From Sulfurospirillum sp. (GTDB lineage Bacteria > Campylobacterota > Campylobacteria > Campylobacterales > Arcobacteraceae): a stretch of 64,000 nucleotides of DNA. Shown here one piece after another: positions 44,505-53,680 of this stretch. The stretch covers positions 1 to 64,000 of the forward strand of contig JAKZMJ010000027.1 in NCBI GenBank assembly GCA_030491005.1, in the 5' to 3' direction. Under the pieces are notes generated by a model. That model did not search any database. It was not told the DNA's origin and saw only the letters and a list, made by a program, of their open reading frames with translations. Every line of letters starts with the position of its first letter. Within the stretch, counting starts at the first letter, position 1. The position numbers and the translations under genes were made by a program.

Positions 44505-45869
44505 GTGAAATTAAGAATAGAAAATCTTGCAAGAATTAAACAAGCAGAAGTTGAAGTTAAAAACTTAACACTTTTTGTTGGACAAAATTCTACTCATAAA
44601 AGTTATATGGCTCATACTATTTATGAATTATTAAGGCTTTTAGATAGAGATTCTGATAGTCTAACAAAAGAAAAAAAGAATATGCTTTTTGATTTATATA
44701 AGGAAGCAGATTTTCTTCTAAAATATATTATTGAAAAAAGAGAGATTAAAGAACAAAATAGTTTATATACATATATAATTTTATTAGTTGATGGAGATAA
44801 CAAAAAATTTTATAAACTAATTGATAAATTATGTCATTTAGTAAATAAGGTTATCTTAAAACTGATAAATAAAAGTTTTAATAATAATTCAAATATATTA
44901 GAGAAGTTATTTTTTGAACAAGATTTAGAAATGAATAGTTTATTTAGACAACAACAATATGAATTTAGAATATATAAAAAAGAAGATGATTTAAATAATG
45001 ACTTAATACTATATATGATACTAAGTGATTTTACAGATATATTGTTTAAATTTTATAAAGATAGCTTGTCTTCTTATTATGATATACAATATTTCCCAGC
45101 TTCAAGAACAGGCTTTGTCTTAGCGTTTGATGAAATTGTATCTGGACTTTTAAGAGATAAATATCGTGGACAATCTAGCTCAGCAAAACTCACAAAACCA
45201 ACAATTGATTTTATAACAAATTTTTCAGATATCAAAACTAGTAAATTTAATTTAAATTTTTTAGATGCTTTTGGATCAAATAAAAATAATTCAGAAAATA
45301 AAGCAGCTAGACTAAAATTAGTTAATTTTTTACAAAATAATATAATCAAAGGTAAGATTGAAGAAAAAAAGTTAGATGATAATTATAGAAGTTTTTATTT
45401 AAAAACAAAAAATAATACAAAACTAGATTTACATTTAGCATCTTCTGCTACACTTGAGACATTACCTTTTGTTATATTTTTAAGAAATAACACAAATATT
45501 AAAAAAACACTTTTTGTAATTGAAGAACCAGAAGCACATCTTCATCCTAAAGCACAAGTACAAATGGCTAAGTTTTTAGTTTTACTTTCAAATACTGGTG
45601 CAAAAGTAATAGTTACTACTCATAGTGATTATATTTTAAATGAAATAAATAATTGTATTAAATTAAGCACGATTAATAAAGAAGACGATTTTTCAATTTC
45701 AAAAGATAATGTATCTGCATATTTGTTTAAAAATGAAGAAAATGAAACAACAGTAAATCAGCTTAAGATTGATAAATATGGAATTGCAAATGATAATTTT
45801 GATGAAGTATTAGATGAGCTTTTAGATAGAAGTAGTGAATTAACGGAAACCATAATGAATAATGAGTGA
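44505..45869 (+). CDS. AAA-family ATPase with atypical Walker A, in a two-gene unit
   Basis: A 454-residue ABC/SMC-like ATPase of the kind found in defence systems. It opens LRIENLARIKQAEVEVKNL. Walker A is GQNSTHKS (26-33), where His replaces the last Gly before Lys. Next come YFPASRTGFVLAFDEIVSG, LASSATLETLPFVIFL (signature-like) and Walker B VIEEPEAHLHPKAQ (Glu at 340-341). The His switch TTHS is at 371-374. A charged helical insert spans about 60-195. No TOPRIM or other nuclease domain is attached. It starts at GTG behind AGGAAA and overlaps the next gene by 8 bp. It separates an aminotransferase from hom, which I recall as adjacent in C. jejuni, so it is an insertion. Confidence 0.8.
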   Translation: MKLRIENLARIKQAEVEVKNLTLFVGQNSTHKSYMAHTIYELLRLLDRDSDSLTKEKKNMLFDLYKEADFLLKYIIEKREIKEQNSLYTYIILLVDGDNKKFYKLIDKLCHLVNKVILKLINKSFNNNSNILEKLFFEQDLEMNSLFRQQQYEFRIYKKEDDLNNDLILYMILSDFTDILFKFYKDSLSSYYDIQYFPASRTGFVLAFDEIVSGLLRDKYRGQSSSAKLTKPTIDFITNFSDIKTSKFNLNFLDAFGSNKNNSENKAARLKLVNFLQNNIIKGKIEEKKLDDNYRSFYLKTKNNTKLDLHLASSATLETLPFVIFLRNNTNIKKTLFVIEEPEAHLHPKAQVQMAKFLVLLSNTGAKVIVTTHSDYILNEINNCIKLSTINKEDDFSISKDNVSAYLFKNEENETTVNQLKIDKYGIANDNFDEVLDELLDRSSELTETIMNNE

Positions 45870-46296
45870 TTTATTAGATAGTATATTTCAAGTTGTTAAT
45901 GAATGCAAGGAAAATGAGTGCAAAATTAATAAAAAAGATATAAAAAAGATTTATAAGCCTGATTTGGGTATATTAGATACAAAATTGCAAAAAGAATTAT
46001 TTGGAAATGTAAAACAAGTAAGCCTTTGTGATTGTGTTATTATAAAAAAAAATAATCATATATTATTACTTGAAATTAAATGTGGCACAGTAACAAATAG
46101 TATATTAAAAGAAACTATTACACAAATTTCAAATGTATATAAAATATTAGAAAATAAAAAGATAAAAGTAAATAAGTGCATTTTGATTTGTAAAAAATTT
46201 AGTGATGTTATGTTAAAAAAGAGTATTTTAACAAAAAGGATTAATGGTATTCCATTAACTAATAAAACTTTCAAAAATATTGCACTAGAAATTTAA
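45862..46296 (+). CDS. Small PD-(D/E)XK-like protein paired with the ATPase
   Basis: 144 residues. Asp57 (LCDCVIIKK) is followed by LLLEIKCG with Glu71 and Lys73, the spacing and strand pattern of PD-(D/E)XK nucleases. Gln88 lies on the next helix, where these folds often have one. An acidic residue on the first helix (Glu14 or Glu17) could complete the site. Its ATG overlaps the end of the ATPase gene, so the two are co-translated and probably form one complex. No signal peptide or membrane helix. I do not recognise a named family; nuclease activity is inferred from motifs only. Confidence 0.65.
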   Translation: MSDLLDSIFQVVNECKENECKINKKDIKKIYKPDLGILDTKLQKELFGNVKQVSLCDCVIIKKNNHILLLEIKCGTVTNSILKETITQISNVYKILENKKIKVNKCILICKKFSDVMLKKSILTKRINGIPLTNKTFKNIALEI

Positions 46297-46308
46297 AGGA
46301 AAAGAAAA

Positions 46309-47571
46309 ATGTTAAAAATTGCCATAATTGGAGTAGGAACTGTTGGTTCTAGTGTTGCTAATATATTAAGAGATAATAAAGATATTATTTGTTCTCGTGC
46401 AGGAATTCAGTTAATTCCTAGTATTGGTGTTGTTAATAATTTAAGTAAAAAAAGAGATGTTAGTATACAACTAACAGATGATATTGACTCTGTACTAGAA
46501 GATGATAGCATTGATATTATTGTTGAACTTATGGGTGGTGTTACACAAGCTTATGAAGTTGTCAAAAAAGCTTTAAAAAAAGGCAAAGCTGTTGTTACTG
46601 CAAATAAAGCACTTTTAGCATATCACAGATATGAGCTTCAAGAACTTGCAGGTGATATTCCTTTTGAATTTGAAGCAGCAGTTGCTGGAGGAATTCCTAT
46701 TATAAATGCTTTAAGAGAAGGGTTAACAGCAAATCATATTCAAAGTATGAAAGGTATTATGAACGGTACTTGTAATTATATGCTAACTCGTATGATAAAT
46801 GATGGTGTAGCTTATGATGATATTTTAAAAGAATCACAAGATTTAGGTTATGCAGAAGCTGATCCTACTTTTGATGTAGGTGGTTTTGATGCAGCTCATA
46901 AGCTTCTTATTTTAGCTTCAATTGCTTATGGTATTGATGCTAAACCTGAAGATATTTTAATTGAAGGTATTGAAAATATTACAAAAGCTGATATTGAGTT
47001 TGCTAATGAATTTGATTATTGTGTTAAACTTTTAGGAATTGCAAAAAAAGTTGGAAAGCAGATTGAACTTCGTGTAAATCTAGCATTTATTCCAAATTCA
47101 CAAATGCTTGCTAAAGTAGATGGGGTTATGAACGGTATTTCTGTAATCGGAGATAAAGTAGGTGAAACTATGTATTATGGAGCAGGTGCAGGCGGAGATG
47201 CTACAGCATCTGCTGTTATTGCTAATCTTGTAGATATTGCAAGAAGAGGTAAAGGTTCACCTATGTTAGGTTTTAAATCTGAAAATCTTGAAAATCTTAC
47301 TTTAATGTCAAAAGATGATATAAAAACAAAATACTATTTAAGACTTAGAGTTGAAGATAAAACAGGAGCTTTAGCAAAAGTTTCAACTATCTTGGCAAAT
47401 CATAATATTTCTATTGAAAAAATGCTTCAAAAACCTGTAAATAAAACTTGTGTTCATCTTCTTTTATCAACTCATACTTGTATGGAAAAAGATATAAATC
47501 AAGCTTTAAAAACACTTGAAGATGAGACAGTTGTAACTTCTAAACCTGTTATGATTAGAATTGAGGATTAA
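46309..47571 (+). CDS. hom: Homoserine dehydrogenase
   Basis: It reduces aspartate semialdehyde to homoserine on the way to threonine and methionine. The 420 residues contain the NAD(P) site IIGVGTVGSSVANIL, VELMGGVTQAYEVVKKAL, TANKALLAYH, FEAAVAGGIPIINAL and GIMNGTCNYMLTRM. A C-terminal ACT domain (YYLRLRVEDKTGALAKVSTI) suggests feedback by an amino acid. AGGAAAAG precedes the ATG. It resumes the conserved gene run after the inserted pair. Confidence 0.96.
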   Translation: MLKIAIIGVGTVGSSVANILRDNKDIICSRAGIQLIPSIGVVNNLSKKRDVSIQLTDDIDSVLEDDSIDIIVELMGGVTQAYEVVKKALKKGKAVVTANKALLAYHRYELQELAGDIPFEFEAAVAGGIPIINALREGLTANHIQSMKGIMNGTCNYMLTRMINDGVAYDDILKESQDLGYAEADPTFDVGGFDAAHKLLILASIAYGIDAKPEDILIEGIENITKADIEFANEFDYCVKLLGIAKKVGKQIELRVNLAFIPNSQMLAKVDGVMNGISVIGDKVGETMYYGAGAGGDATASAVIANLVDIARRGKGSPMLGFKSENLENLTLMSKDDIKTKYYLRLRVEDKTGALAKVSTILANHNISIEKMLQKPVNKTCVHLLLSTHTCMEKDINQALKTLEDETVVTSKPVMIRIED

Positions 47572-47607
47572 ATCTTTAAAATATTAAAATATTAAAAAAG
47601 GAATAAT

Positions 47608-48972
47608 GTGCAAAACAAAAAACTCCTTACCCAAGATATTCCTTCTTTATTAAAATCAATAGCCATTCCTGCAAGTACAGGAATGTTTTTTAATACTATG
47701 TATAATGTAGTAGATACCTTTTATGCTGGACTTATTTCAACGCAAGCAATAGCTTCTTTATCTTTGTCTTTTATGATATTTTTTATGATTATTGGTTTAG
47801 GCTATGGATTTTCATCAGCAATTACTGCTTTAATAGGAAATGCACTTGGGGCTAAAAAGTATTTTTTGGCTAGTTTATATGCTCATAAGGGAATTTTATT
47901 TTTACAAATAATAGCTATTTGTTTAACAATTTTGGGATTATATACTTCTTCTTATTTATTACAATTCTTAGGTGCAAGTGGGCAATACCTACAGATATCC
48001 TTAGATTACATTACTATAATTTTATTTGGAACAGTATTTTTTATGACAAATTTTGCCCTAAATCCTATTTTAGTATCAAGAGGTGATACTAAAACATATA
48101 GAAATGTTTTAATCTTTGGTTTTATAGCAAATTGTATTTTAAATCCTTTATTTATATATGGATTTTTATTTATTCCTGCTATGGGTATAAAAGGTATTGC
48201 ATTAGCTACTGTTTTAATTCAAGTTATGAGTGTATTTTATATGTTTTATAAAGTTTTACAAACAAAATTAGTTTCTTTTTCTAAACTAAAGTATTTTTTA
48301 CCCAACACAAGAATATATAAATCTTTTATAAAACAAGGAATTCCTTCTAGTATTAATATGTTGATTATGTCATTTGGTTCTATTATTTTAATTTATTTTG
48401 TTTCTTTATATGGTATTAAAGCAGTTGCTGGTTATGGTATTGGTTTTAGGGTGGAACAAATTATGTTACTTCCTGCTTTAGGTCTAAGTTCTGCTGTTTT
48501 ATCCTTGGCATCAAATAATTTTGGAGCCAAACAATATGACAGAGTAAATTTGATTGTTAAAAAAGCTTTAGAATATGGTTTTTATATTTCAACATTTGGA
48601 ATTATTTTTTTATATATTTTTGGTAAAATAATAAGTTCTGCCTTTGATAATGATATAGAAGTGATTAATTATAGTTTTGAGTATCTTCTAATAGAAGTAT
48701 GGGTTTTTTATGCTTATATTATTTTATTTATTTGTGTTTCAACACTTCAAGCTATTAAAAAACCTATTATGATAATATATATTGCCTTGTATAGACAAAT
48801 TATTGCAAAACTATTAGTTGCTTATTTAGTTGTTGTATATTGGCAATTAGATTTTATTTATTTATGGGTAGGGGTATTGATTATGATTTATTCAGCAGCA
48901 ATATTCACACTAATATATACAAGAAAAATGTTAAAAAATGTCACAAGTAAAAACGTTAAGATTAATAGGTAG
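47608..48972 (+). CDS. MATE-family efflux transporter
   Basis: A 454-residue membrane protein with twelve predicted helices in two similar halves, as in MATE exporters of the NorM/DinF group. Typical pieces are LKSIAIPASTGMFFNTMYNV, GLGYGFSSAITALIGNALGA and, in the second half, GIPSSINMLIMSFGS. It starts at GTG behind AAAAGGAATAAT. Substrates may be drugs, dyes or lipid-linked compounds. It is followed 6 bp later by a YrbL-like kinase gene, an unusual pairing. Confidence 0.88.
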   Translation: MQNKKLLTQDIPSLLKSIAIPASTGMFFNTMYNVVDTFYAGLISTQAIASLSLSFMIFFMIIGLGYGFSSAITALIGNALGAKKYFLASLYAHKGILFLQIIAICLTILGLYTSSYLLQFLGASGQYLQISLDYITIILFGTVFFMTNFALNPILVSRGDTKTYRNVLIFGFIANCILNPLFIYGFLFIPAMGIKGIALATVLIQVMSVFYMFYKVLQTKLVSFSKLKYFLPNTRIYKSFIKQGIPSSINMLIMSFGSIILIYFVSLYGIKAVAGYGIGFRVEQIMLLPALGLSSAVLSLASNNFGAKQYDRVNLIVKKALEYGFYISTFGIIFLYIFGKIISSAFDNDIEVINYSFEYLLIEVWVFYAYIILFICVSTLQAIKKPIMIIYIALYRQIIAKLLVAYLVVVYWQLDFIYLWVGVLIMIYSAAIFTLIYTRKMLKNVTSKNVKINR

Positions 48973-48978
48973 CCTTGT

Positions 48979-49593
48979 ATGAGTTCTTTAGTTTTAGATA
49001 AAAAATATTTTCTAGCAAAAGGTGGGGAGAGAACTTGTTATATTCATCCACACGATGAAACAAAAGTGATTAAAGTTTTACATGTTAGAGGAAAGCATAA
49101 TAATCAAAATGACTTAGAATATTTTTATATACAGTATTTAAGAAGACATAATAAAGACTTATCCCAACTTTCCCAATGTTATAATTATATTGATACTAAT
49201 AAGGGTAAAGGTTTAGTTTTTGAGCGTATTGTAGATTTTGATGAAACTTCTAGTAAATCTTTTAGATATATGCTTGCAAATCAAATCATATCCTTAGAAG
49301 AACAAGAAGAATTAATAAATGAATTAAAGCAGTATTTAGAAACTAATTATATTCTTTTTATTGATACTAGTTTGACAAATATTTTTTGTCAAAAAATATC
49401 TAAAGACAAATATAAATTAATAATAGTTGATGGTTTAGGAGCAAAAAGAACAGGTCTTAAATTTATTTTATATAAGTTATCAAAACTTTATACAAAATAT
49501 AAAATAAAAAAACAATGGACAAAATTTATGAAAATGTATAACAAAGATATAAAAAGAATGCAATTAGGACAAAGACCTTTTACAAGATTATAA
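48979..49593 (+). CDS. YrbL-family small kinase-like protein (paralogue 3)
   Basis: 204 residues, YrbL family and close to the protein at 29687. It has YFLAKGGERTCYIHP, VIKVLHVRGK, TNKGKGLVFERIVDFDE, the D-x4-N loop in FIDTSLTNIF, and LIIVDGLGAKRTG. The C-terminal tail is basic. It is transcribed with the MATE gene, outside the glycan cluster. This suggests either a third substrate or dispersal of one family. Kinase activity is unproven. Confidence 0.78.
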   Translation: MSSLVLDKKYFLAKGGERTCYIHPHDETKVIKVLHVRGKHNNQNDLEYFYIQYLRRHNKDLSQLSQCYNYIDTNKGKGLVFERIVDFDETSSKSFRYMLANQIISLEEQEELINELKQYLETNYILFIDTSLTNIFCQKISKDKYKLIIVDGLGAKRTGLKFILYKLSKLYTKYKIKKQWTKFMKMYNKDIKRMQLGQRPFTRL

Positions 49594-49601
49594 ATTAATA
49601 T

Positions 49602-50216
49602 TTATTTAATTAAAGTAAGTAAAGAATAAGCAATAAAAAGCATCAAAAAACCAATTAATATATCTAATATTTTCCAAGTCATTGGTTTTTTAAAAAGTGG
49701 TATTAAAAATCTTGAACCAAATCCTAGAGTAAAAAACCACACAGATGAGGCAAGCACTGAACCTAGTAAAAAGTATATTTTTAAATCATCTTGTACATTT
49801 GCTCCAATTCCACCTATTAGTAAAATTGTATCTAAATAAGTATGAGGATTTAAAAGAGTAAAAACTAAGACAAGAGTAATTACTTTTTTTAAGGGATTAG
49901 TTTTTACATTTCCATCTATTATTAAACTTTCATTTTTAAATGCAGACTTAAATGATATGAAAGCATAAAATATTAAAAACACTATTCCAAAAATTGCAAT
50001 TGAGTTTATTAAAACTTGATTACCTTGTATAAAAAACCCAAGTCCTAAAACTCCAGTAGTAATTAAAAGAAAATCAAAAAAGATACAAAGTAAAATAGCA
50101 GGTAAAACATGTTGTTTTAAAAGTCCCAACTTTAAAATATAAGCGTTTTGAGCACCAATTGCAACTATTAAAGAGATAGTAACAATGAAACCTTTTAAAA
50201 AAACATCAAAGATCAC
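49602..50216 (-). CDS. LysE/ArgO-family amino-acid exporter
   Basis: A 204-residue membrane protein with five or six helices. The N-terminal FIVTISLIVAIGAQNAYILK and the mid-protein TLLNPHTYLDTILLIGGIGA are the typical LysE/ArgO segments. It exports basic amino acids, most likely arginine or lysine. Its ATG overlaps the marC stop by 4 bp, placing it last in the leftward transcript with an amino-acid import operon upstream. Confidence 0.87.
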   Translation of the reverse strand: MIFDVFLKGFIVTISLIVAIGAQNAYILKLGLLKQHVLPAILLCIFFDFLLITTGVLGLGFFIQGNQVLINSIAIFGIVFLIFYAFISFKSAFKNESLIIDGNVKTNPLKKVITLVLVFTLLNPHTYLDTILLIGGIGANVQDDLKIYFLLGSVLASSVWFFTLGFGSRFLIPLFKKPMTWKILDILIGFLMLFIAYSLLTLIK

Positions 50217-50857
50217 AAATAAGTCTTTACTAAATTAACAATTCCACTAATGATAAATTGAACTGAAATAGCACCTACAATTAAACCCATAATTTTAGTA
50301 ACAACATTTTGTCCTGTTTGCCCTAAATAATTTCTAATATATAAAGAATTTCTAAAAGCTAAATAAATCAAAATAGCATTAATTAAAAATGCAATAACAA
50401 TAGCTGTAATATCATAAAAATTTTGTGCTTCTTGTTTAACAATTATAATAGTAGAAAAAAGACCAGGCCCAAAAATAATAGGTATTCCAATAGGAATGAC
50501 AGATAAATCATCATCTGCCTTTATATCATCACTTGATGAAGTTGTTTTTTGTTTATTCCCTCTTATCATTTCTAAAGCCATTAAGATAAGAACAATTCCA
50601 CCTATTACTTTAATAGAATTAGTATTTATTCCAAAAACACTTAAAATAAAATTACCACCTACTAATACAATAAAAAAAGCAACTAAAATCGTCAAAGTGG
50701 ATTTAAAAGCTACTTGTTTCATTTGTAGTTTAGAAACATCTTGTCCTAATAAAGATAATACAACTGCACTAATTCCAATAGGATTTAAAAGAGCAAAAAA
50801 TATAATGGAGTTTTGTAGTAAATTATCAAAAAAAATATTCAACTTAACTAAGACCAC
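50213..50857 (-). CDS. MarC-family integral membrane protein
   Basis: A 214-residue inner-membrane protein with six helices. FFALLNPIGISAVVLSLL and the mid-protein GIPIIFGPGLFSTIIIV are typical of MarC (UPF0056). The function is unknown; the link with multiple drug resistance has been withdrawn for the E. coli protein. It starts at GTG (50857) inside the end of the permease gene, or at TTG (50842). Confidence 0.85.
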   Translation of the reverse strand: MVLVKLNIFFDNLLQNSIIFFALLNPIGISAVVLSLLGQDVSKLQMKQVAFKSTLTILVAFFIVLVGGNFILSVFGINTNSIKVIGGIVLILMALEMIRGNKQKTTSSSDDIKADDDLSVIPIGIPIIFGPGLFSTIIIVKQEAQNFYDITAIVIAFLINAILIYLAFRNSLYIRNYLGQTGQNVVTKIMGLIVGAISVQFIISGIVNLVKTYL

Positions 50858-51812
50858 CCTTTGCTTCCATTTTTTTCTCTAAAATATGTCCTAAATAACT
50901 CAACACTGAAGTAATAGATAAATAAACAAGTGCAATAACAATCCAAGTTTCAAATGGCGAAAAAGTATTTGCTACTATTTCTTTTCCTACTTTTGTTAAA
51001 TCTGTAATAGCAATAACTGAAACTAGCGATGAATCTTTAACTAAAGCTATTGCTTCACCTATTAATGTAGGTAAGGCACGCTTAAAAGCTTGAGGTAAGA
51101 TAATATATCTCATTGCCTGAAACTTTGGAATGCCTAAAGAATTAGCAGCTTCAAGTTGTCCTTTATCTATTGACTGAATAGCACCCCTTAATACTTCTGC
51201 TACATATGCACCAAAAAATATACCAAGGGCTAAGGTACCTGCTACGAACCTATCTAATTCAAATATATTTGCTACTATAAAATAAAACAAAAATATCTGA
51301 ACCAGAAGAGGTGTTCCTCTAACTATTGTAATATAAACCGTAGCAATGTCGCGTAAAAATACATAAGAAGATAATTTCATAAAAGCTATAAAAGTGCCAA
51401 TGACAAAAGTTAGAATAATAGCAAAAAAAGATATCTGAAGTGTTACTCCAAGACCTTTTAAAACAGGGCCTATTTTTGTTTCATCTTTACTTGCTATTAA
51501 ATCACCTTCATAAATTTCTTCACCTATTTTATAGTCAAAAGTATATGAATCATTTAAATCTAATTTAACTTTTTCATCAATATTTTGCAAATAATAAATA
51601 TCATTTTCTAATATTAATTTACCATCACTTGGCGATTCTAATGAAGTAGTTTCAGTATATACAAAATACTGAGGTATGCTATTCCATTTCCACACGTAAT
51701 TCATATTTGAAGCAGCTACATATAAAAAGTATCCTAATATTACATAAAAACCTAAGGCAATAATATGCCCTAGTTTTCTATCTTGTAATAAGGATTTTTT
51801 TCGTTTAGACAT
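50844..51812 (-). CDS. Polar amino-acid ABC transporter permease
   Basis: A 322-residue HisM/GlnP-type permease. The first helix (LGHIIALGFYVILGYFLYVA) is followed by a periplasmic insert of about 90 residues. The core runs from LGVTLQISFFAIILTFVIG through TIVRGTPLLVQIFLFYF to the EAA loop EAANSLGIPKFQAMRYIILP. The N-terminal insert is longer than in the 220-residue standard permease. It follows the binding-protein gene by 2 bp. Confidence 0.88.
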   Translation of the reverse strand: MSKRKKSLLQDRKLGHIIALGFYVILGYFLYVAASNMNYVWKWNSIPQYFVYTETTSLESPSDGKLILENDIYYLQNIDEKVKLDLNDSYTFDYKIGEEIYEGDLIASKDETKIGPVLKGLGVTLQISFFAIILTFVIGTFIAFMKLSSYVFLRDIATVYITIVRGTPLLVQIFLFYFIVANIFELDRFVAGTLALGIFFGAYVAEVLRGAIQSIDKGQLEAANSLGIPKFQAMRYIILPQAFKRALPTLIGEAIALVKDSSLVSVIAITDLTKVGKEIVANTFSPFETWIVIALVYLSITSVLSYLGHILEKKMEAKGGLS

Positions 51813-51814
51813 TT

Positions 51815-52645
51815 TTATTGAACTCTTTTAAGCCACTTTGTATCAACTAACCATTTTTTATATAAGTTATCTGAAAAGTTTACCACTTTATCTTCTTGCA
51901 TTTGTCTCAAAAAGTTATTTAACCAGTTAAGAAAATCAGGATCACCTTTTCTTATAGCCCAACCTAAAGGTTCATAAGTTAAAGGAGTATCTAAGTGAAT
52001 TAATTTTCCTTTACCTTTATTTGTCATAAATAATACATTATAAGGTTGATCATAAACAAAAGCATCTGCTCTTCCACTTAATACTTCAGCAGCACCATCT
52101 GCTTCTGTTTCAAAAGTAAGTATTTTTGCTTTTTTAAAGAATTTTCGTGTAGCAATTTCGCCTGTAACACCAAGTTTAGTAACTACGATATAGCCTTTTT
52201 TATCTAAATCTTTTGCTGTTTTTACTTTAGAAGCTAAAGATTTTTTCATCATAATTGTTTGACCAACAATTATATAAGGATTTGCAAAATTTATTTTTAA
52301 ATTTCTAGCTTGAGTTATAGTCATACCTGACATAATAATATCAAATTTATTTGTTATTAATCCTGCGATAATTCCATCCCAAGATGTAGGAACTAATTTT
52401 AATTTAACACCCATGTCTTTAGCCATTTTTTTAGCCATATCAACATCATAACCTATAATTCGACCTTTTTTGTCTTTCATTTCAAAAGGCATATAGCCAG
52501 GTTCCATACCAACTCTTAATTCACCTTTGCTTATAATACTATTTAAAGTAGATTTTTTCCATAGGTTAATATCCCCTGCGAATAAACTTGTGCTTAAGAA
52601 TACCACTAGCAATGCTAATAAACTTTTGTTCAAATACTTTCTCAT
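51815..52645 (-). CDS. Polar amino-acid ABC transporter binding protein
   Basis: A 276-residue periplasmic receptor with a signal peptide (MRKYLNKSLLALLVVFLSTSL). The SBP_bac_3 core has LRVGMEPGYMPFEMKDKKG, GYDVDMAKKMAKDMG, FDIIMSGMTITQARNLKINF and the late DAFVYDQPYN. The aromatic and Arg residues match amino-acid binders. The exact amino acid is unknown; LysE next door hints at a basic one, but this is weak. Confidence 0.88.
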   Translation of the reverse strand: MRKYLNKSLLALLVVFLSTSLFAGDINLWKKSTLNSIISKGELRVGMEPGYMPFEMKDKKGRIIGYDVDMAKKMAKDMGVKLKLVPTSWDGIIAGLITNKFDIIMSGMTITQARNLKINFANPYIIVGQTIMMKKSLASKVKTAKDLDKKGYIVVTKLGVTGEIATRKFFKKAKILTFETEADGAAEVLSGRADAFVYDQPYNVLFMTNKGKGKLIHLDTPLTYEPLGWAIRKGDPDFLNWLNNFLRQMQEDKVVNFSDNLYKKWLVDTKWLKRVQ

Positions 52646-52687
52646 GTTTTTCCTTTTTAATAAAATTAAATTTAATAAAACTTTAAA

Positions 52688-53431
52688 TTAGTGCATTAAA
52701 ATTTCATTTAAAAATTGTTTTGCCCTTTTACTACTTGGTTTGTTGAAAAAATCTTCAGGGTTATTTTCCTCAACAATTTTTCCTTCATCCATAAATATTA
52801 TTCTATCTCCTACTTCTTTTGCAAATCCCATTTCATGTGTAACACATACTATGGTAAATTTTTCCTTTGCCAAATCTTTCATAACAGATAAAACATCACC
52901 TATAGTTTCAGGATCTAAAGCCGATGTTGGTTCATCAAAAAGTAATATTTTTGGCTTCATGGCTAAAGATCTAGCAATTGCTACTCTTTGTTTCTGTCCT
53001 CCTGATAAATCACCAGGATAAGAATCTGCTTTATCTTCTAGTTTTACTTTTTGTAGTAGCTTCATAGCGATATCTTTAATTTCTTCTTTCGAAAGATTTT
53101 TCACTAAAAGTGGAGCAATAGAAATATTTTCTAAAATTGTCAAATGAGGAAAAAGATTAAAATGCTGGAATACCATTCCAACTTCTTTTCTTATTGTTTG
53201 TAAATTTCTCTTATTTTCATAGATATCTACACCATCAACTATAATATTTCCTGTATCTATATCTTCAAGACCGTTAATACAACGAATAAGAGTTGATTTT
53301 CCAGAACCACTAGGACCACAGACTACAACAATTTCACCTTTTCTTACACTAAAGTTTATATTTTTTAAAACATGAAAATCATCATAATATTTATCTATAT
53401 TTTTCATTGAAATTATATCATCACTCATCAT
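52688..53431 (-). CDS. Polar amino-acid ABC transporter ATP-binding protein
   Basis: A 247-residue GlnQ/HisP-type ATPase. Walker [20 protein letters not shown]-loop [11 protein letters not shown], signature LSGGQKQR, Walker [14 protein letters not shown] and H-loop CVTHEMGFA are all present. It is the first gene of the import operon and precedes the binding protein and permease. Two Met codons (53431, 53428) are possible starts. Confidence 0.93.
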   Translation of the reverse strand: MMSDDIISMKNIDKYYDDFHVLKNINFSVRKGEIVVVCGPSGSGKSTLIRCINGLEDIDTGNIIVDGVDIYENKRNLQTIRKEVGMVFQHFNLFPHLTILENISIAPLLVKNLSKEEIKDIAMKLLQKVKLEDKADSYPGDLSGGQKQRVAIARSLAMKPKILLFDEPTSALDPETIGDVLSVMKDLAKEKFTIVCVTHEMGFAKEVGDRIIFMDEGKIVEENNPEDFFNKPSSKRAKQFLNEILMH

Positions 53432-53680
53432 GCCTCTTTTAAAAAAATAAATTAAAATCAGTTTATTAGAAAAAAAATTAAATCAAACTTAAAATTAAAG
53501 TAAATTATATTTAATTTTTTACTAATACTACAAAACAAGGCTTACAGCTCCTTAAAATCAAGCTTTAGTAGAATAAATAGATATATATATTATTTTAAAT
53601 TTGTGATTATATAAACATTTTTAGAATTTTTATCATAATTTACTTGTTCTTTATAAAATTTATACATTATTCTAAAATCT

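Noticed and set aside
44505-46296. Gabija, OLD nuclease or classical Septu system
   Set aside because: The ATPase has no TOPRIM domain and the small protein lacks an HNH motif, so none of these fits.
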